Positions 58,990 through 62,005 of a DNA stretch of 62,005 bases are shown piece after piece. Position numbers and translations under genes: made by a program. Origin of the DNA: Sulfurovum sp. (GTDB lineage: Bacteria > Campylobacterota > Campylobacteria > Campylobacterales > Sulfurovaceae); NCBI GenBank assembly GCA_011391015.1, contig JAABRH010000004.1, forward strand, positions 1 through 62,005. The letters are read 5' to 3'. The first letter of the stretch is position 1; each line of letters begins with the position of its first letter. The notes beneath the pieces were generated by a model. The model had not been told where the DNA came from, did no database searches, and saw only the letters and a program-made list of their open reading frames with translations.

Positions 58990-61824
58990 TTATAGACTAA
59001 GCTTAAGCTCTTTGCCTAGATACTCGCCTGTATAGGAGCCTGTTGTCTTGTACTCCTTTGCCACCTTCTCGGGTGAGCCTTCAGCGATGATAAGTCCACC
59101 TTTATTTCCCCCTTCTGGCCCCATATCGATGATATAATCCGCATTTTTAATCATATCAAGATTGTGTTCGATGACAACCAGTGAGTTACCTAGATCAACC
59201 AAATGATGCAATACACCTGTAAGCCTGTCCACATCAGCAAAGTGCAGTCCAGTAGTGGGCTCATCCAAGATGTAAAGTGTCTGACCCGTATCTTTTCGGC
59301 TCAACTCTTTGCTCAGCTTGATACGCTGTGCTTCACCGCCAGAAAGCGTTGTCGCATTTTGTCCAAGGGTGATGTAACCCAGTCCTACATCGGTGAGCGT
59401 TTTCAGCTTCACTGCAATGGCAGGGATGGCTTTAAAAAACTTCAGTGCCTCTTCTACGCTCATATCCAGTACATCAGAGATCGATTTGCCTTTATAGAGG
59501 ATTTCAAGTGTCTGCGCATTGTAACGTGTACCGTCACAGGCATCACAGCTCACCAGTACATCAGGCAAAAAGTGCATCTCTATCTTGATCTGCCCGTCAC
59601 CCTGACATTTTTCGCAGCGTCCGCCTTTGACATTGAAGGAAAAACGCCCTATTTTGTACCCTCGCAGTTCTGCCTCTTTTGTCATGGCAAAAAGTTTACG
59701 TATCTCATCCATGATACCCGTGTAGGTAGCAGGATTCGAGCGCGGCGTACGTCCGATGGGGCTTTGGTCAAGGTAGATGACTTTATCAAGTTTTTCAAGC
59801 CCCGTGATCTCTACCCCATCAATCTTAGTGACCTTTCTGGCATGGTTGAGCAGTTCTCTTGCCACAGGAAGAAGGGTTTGGAGTATGAGTGAAGATTTTC
59901 CTGAACCGCTCACACCCGTCACACACACGAAGTTTTGCAAAGGGATTTTGACATCAAGATTTACAATGTTGTTGAGTGTGACATTTTTAATCTCTATCCA
60001 CTCTTTTTGCGGTTTATCATGCGTATAAGCTATCTCTTTTTTGCCATACAAGTAGGCTGCTGTCAATGTTTTTGTTTTGGCAAGCTTTTGTGCATCTCCA
60101 GCAAATACAACTTCCCCGCCAAATGCCCCAGCTCCCGGCCCGATGTCGATGATGTAGTCTGCAGCCAAAATGGTCTCTTTGTCATGTTCTACCACGATAA
60201 CCGAGTTTCCTTTGTCACGCAGCGAATTGAGTGTGCGTATGAGTTTCATAGTGTCACGTTCATGCAGTCCGATACTTGGCTCATCCAGTACATACATGAC
60301 CCCCGTTAGTCCCGAGCCTATCTGAGACGCGATACGGATGCGCTGTGCTTCACCGCCTGAGATACTTCGTGCATCACGACTCAAAGTAAGATACCCCAGC
60401 CCCACATCATAAAGAAAATAAAGACGCTCATCCAACTCTTTGAGTATGGATGCTGCTATCATCTTTTGCTGTTCGCTTAGATGAGAAAAACTGTCTGCAT
60501 CTGAAAAATAGGCGTAGGATTTTTCTATAGGCATATCAATTATCGTAGCGATATTCAACCCGGCGATTTTAACAGCCAAAGATTGTGGTTTGAGTCTATG
60601 TCCATTACATTTATCGCAGACTTTTTCCGTCATATACTCTGCAAGGTCTTTCTCTTCTTTGAACATATCATGTGCAAATTTTACCACTCCAGGCCACTCA
60701 CGCTTGAGCTTGTGACGTTTCCACAAAAAGTCTACCGTACTAGCGTTACCGTAAAGTATGGCTTTTTGCTGATGTGTTTCAAGATCACCGTAAGGCGTGT
60801 GGATACTGATATCGTTTTGTTCACAAAAGGCAGTAAGAAACTTCGTATAGTAGCCCTTGTTGAAGCCATACATGATCTTCACCGCCCCTTTGTCGATGGA
60901 AAGCTCGGAGTCTATGACTTTTTTGAGATCTATCGCATACCGGATACCCAGTCCGTCACACACAGGGCAGGCACCCTTAGGCGAGTTAAAAGAAAAACTC
61001 ACCGGCTCTAATGGCTCAAAACTTATCTTGCAGTCAAAACACGCCAAATGTTCCGAGTAGTGAAAATGTTGCTGCTCAAGCCCCACTTCTTCGTAGTTTG
61101 AGACTTCTATCTCCAGTTCGCCATAGCTCTCTTTGAGTGCCTTTTCCACATCCTGCCCGATACGGTCTCGGCTCTCTTCTTTCACGACGACCCTGTCTAT
61201 GACTACTTTGATACTGTGCTTTTTGGTCTTAGAAAGTTCTATCTCTTCATCCAGACGCACCATTACGCCATCTATCATCGCGCGCACATACCCTTTGTGG
61301 CGCAAAGACTCGAGCATATCAGCAAAACTTCCTTTTTTTTCATTGACCAAAGGTGCCATGATGACAAGCTTAGAACCCTCGGGCAATTTGAGCACCTCTT
61401 CGATGATATCAGAAGCAGACATGGAAGAGATAGCCTTGCCGCATTCATGACAATGCTGTTCGCCCACACGCGCAAAAAGCAGTCTGAGATAGTCATAAAT
61501 CTCTGTAATCGTACCAACTGTTGAACGCGGGTTTTTGGATGTGGTTTTCTGATCGATGGCAATGGCAGGGGTGAGCCCCTCTATCTTATCGACATCAGGT
61601 TTGCCCACACGTCCCAAAAACTGTCTGGCATAACTTGACAAAGACTCGATATAGCGTCTCTGCCCTTCTGCATACAAAGTAGAAAATGCCAGCGTTGATT
61701 TACCTGAACCCGATATTCCTGTCACCACAACCAATTTGTTCTTAGGGATACTAATATCAATATTTTTTAGATTGTTTTCTCTTGCGCCATACACATGAAT
61801 CATCTCTTTTGTACTCTCTGCCAT
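58990..61824 (-). CDS. uvrA: Excinuclease ABC subunit A
   Basis: 944 residues, full length. Two ABC ATPase halves: Walker A GISGSGKSTLAF and GVSGSGKSSLIL, signatures SISGGEAQRIRIA and TLSGGEAQRIKLS, Walker B VLDEPSIGLH and ILDEPTTGLH. Zinc modules: CHECGKAISS, CDKCNGHRLKP, and CEKCQGDG...CDACDGTRY. Finds bulky DNA damage for UvrBC. A minus-strand TATAAT lies 35 bp upstream, and an IS200/IS605 end begins about 68 bp upstream of the start. Confidence 0.98.
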   Translation of the reverse strand: MAESTKEMIHVYGARENNLKNIDISIPKNKLVVVTGISGSGKSTLAFSTLYAEGQRRYIESLSSYARQFLGRVGKPDVDKIEGLTPAIAIDQKTTSKNPRSTVGTITEIYDYLRLLFARVGEQHCHECGKAISSMSASDIIEEVLKLPEGSKLVIMAPLVNEKKGSFADMLESLRHKGYVRAMIDGVMVRLDEEIELSKTKKHSIKVVIDRVVVKEESRDRIGQDVEKALKESYGELEIEVSNYEEVGLEQQHFHYSEHLACFDCKISFEPLEPVSFSFNSPKGACPVCDGLGIRYAIDLKKVIDSELSIDKGAVKIMYGFNKGYYTKFLTAFCEQNDISIHTPYGDLETHQQKAILYGNASTVDFLWKRHKLKREWPGVVKFAHDMFKEEKDLAEYMTEKVCDKCNGHRLKPQSLAVKIAGLNIATIIDMPIEKSYAYFSDADSFSHLSEQQKMIAASILKELDERLYFLYDVGLGYLTLSRDARSISGGEAQRIRIASQIGSGLTGVMYVLDEPSIGLHERDTMKLIRTLNSLRDKGNSVIVVEHDKETILAADYIIDIGPGAGAFGGEVVFAGDAQKLAKTKTLTAAYLYGKKEIAYTHDKPQKEWIEIKNVTLNNIVNLDVKIPLQNFVCVTGVSGSGKSSLILQTLLPVARELLNHARKVTKIDGVEITGLEKLDKVIYLDQSPIGRTPRSNPATYTGIMDEIRKLFAMTKEAELRGYKIGRFSFNVKGGRCEKCQGDGQIKIEMHFLPDVLVSCDACDGTRYNAQTLEILYKGKSISDVLDMSVEEALKFFKAIPAIAVKLKTLTDVGLGYITLGQNATTLSGGEAQRIKLSKELSRKDTGQTLYILDEPTTGLHFADVDRLTGVLHHLVDLGNSLVVIEHNLDMIKNADYIIDMGPEGGNKGGLIIAEGSPEKVAKEYKTTGSYTGEYLGKELKLSL

Positions 61825-61858
61825 GTTTACACTCTTTGGTTTTAAAAATTAAGTGGGG

Positions 61859-61864
61859 ATTATA
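61859..61864 (-). promoter_or_regulatory. -10 element of uvrA
   Basis: Minus-strand TATAAT 35 bp before the uvrA start. A TTGTAC at about 61890-61885 is a poor -35 (20-bp spacing) and abuts the IS end. Confidence 0.55.
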
Positions 61865-61892
61865 ACATCTTTCCCAAATCTTTTGTACAAGC

Positions 61893-62005
61893 GTGAACCA
61901 CCCCGCCATAAATGACGGAGCTTCCTAGAAACTCCAAACTAATGTTTGGATATTAAGAGGCTTTGGCGATAGTCCCTACCGCATTGAGTATATTAATCGA
62001 GGCAT
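61893..62005 (-). mobile_element. IS200/IS605-family element, right end and tnpB 3' end (cut by window)
   Basis: From the window edge: the last codons of TnpB, then an AT-rich spacer, then a right-end hairpin: CTCCGTCA/TGGCGGGG (minus strand, 61920-61901, TTTA loop, two G-T pairs), then the terminal GTGGTTCAC at 61901-61893. This is the right-end layout of IS200/IS605 elements, whose single-strand transposition uses such hairpins. The 3' end of tnpB and this hairpin normally form the omega-RNA scaffold. Confidence 0.8.
61953..62005 (-). CDS. tnpB: TnpB (IS200/IS605 OrfB) C-terminal fragment, truncated by window
   Basis: Only 16 codons are inside the window: ASINILNAVGTIAKAS, then TAA (61955-61953). 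The ASINILNA part matches the end of the TnpB RuvC-like domain (usually DRDxNASINIL). TnpB is an RNA-guided nuclease, ancestor of Cas12. Whether the full gene is intact is outside the window. Confidence 0.8.
   Translation of the reverse strand, partial: ASINILNAVGTIAKAS

Noticed and set aside
1-62005. CRISPR array, tRNA, rRNA or prophage
   Set aside because: No regularly spaced repeats, no tRNA-like cloverleaf with CCA or GTTCGA arm, and no phage structural or integrase genes were seen.
61893-62005. Cas12-type CRISPR nuclease remnant
   Set aside because: The 16 visible codons and the right-end hairpin with GTGGTTCAC fit an IS200/IS605 TnpB; no CRISPR repeat is adjacent.

Overview
The window looks like chromosomal DNA of a Campylobacterota bacterium (formerly Epsilonproteobacteria), most like Sulfurovum/Sulfurimonas relatives. 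Supporting signs are the AT-rich composition, promoters with a clear TATAAT -10 and a weak -35, a fused CcsBA cytochrome c assembly protein, a futalosine-pathway menaquinone enzyme (MqnX), an oadG-oadA-oadB-pckA cluster, several small c-type cytochromes, a two-subunit 2-oxoacid:ferredoxin oxidoreductase and a group III truncated haemoglobin. The block flhF-folK-(M24 peptidase)-aroQ, divergent from mqnX-sppA, resembles the Campylobacter jejuni order as I remember it. No tRNA, rRNA or CRISPR array was seen.

Layout. 1-7.8 kb: tail of a rhodanese, a NYN-LOTUS protein, a UvrD-like helicase, two unknown genes, murA, and a two-gene cluster for exported proteins including a repeat-bearing HEXXH lipoprotein. 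7.8-11.3 kb: accessory-looking genes, namely a MotA/ZorA-like plus OmpA/MotB-like ion-motor pair with a coupled 53-residue ORF, and a mazEF-type toxin-antitoxin pair with a well-defined promoter/operator. 11.4-21.7 kb: a lipoprotein, mnmA, a SpoA-like protein, flhF, folK, peptidase, aroQ and a MOSC protein; then mqnX-sppA; then metY, a cysteine-free Rrf2 regulator and a DUF4395 protein. 22-28.6 kb: redox and cytochrome functions: a second DUF4395 protein, small cytochromes, two haem-less paralogues, a trxC/response-regulator/kinase/cytochrome operon, msrA and a SafE-like membrane protein. 28.7-31.8 kb: KorAB plus an unknown helical protein. 31.9-41.3 kb: truD, two DEAD-box helicases and the Oad/PEPCK cluster. 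41.4-51.6 kb: housekeeping genes (uppP, ABC exporter, truncated haemoglobin, serB, metF, lpxH-like, argC, greA, surE, tcdA, rlpA, mscL). 51.7-62 kb: ccsBA, an FGE-like protein, polA, a riboswitch-controlled small membrane protein, uvrA, and the right end of an IS200/IS605 element cut by the window edge.

How the genes work together. Central carbon flow meets at oxaloacetate: PckA links it to PEP and the Oad complex links it to pyruvate with Na+ pumping. KorAB could add CO2-linked 2-oxoacid chemistry. CcsBA, the c-type cytochromes, TrxC and MsrA belong to periplasmic/redox maintenance.

The most striking element is a c-di-GMP-I (GEMM-I) riboswitch at about 58481-58556. It keeps the ligand-contacting G and has a C-G swap at a conserved base pair. 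The 3' strand of its P1 stem is perfectly complementary to the start region of an unknown three-helix membrane protein, which suggests a translational ON switch. Other notable items are an IS200/IS605 end whose predicted omega-RNA guide reads into the uvrA promoter, two mutually exclusive hairpins between oadB and pckA, and an identical Cys-motif tail on two unrelated membrane proteins.
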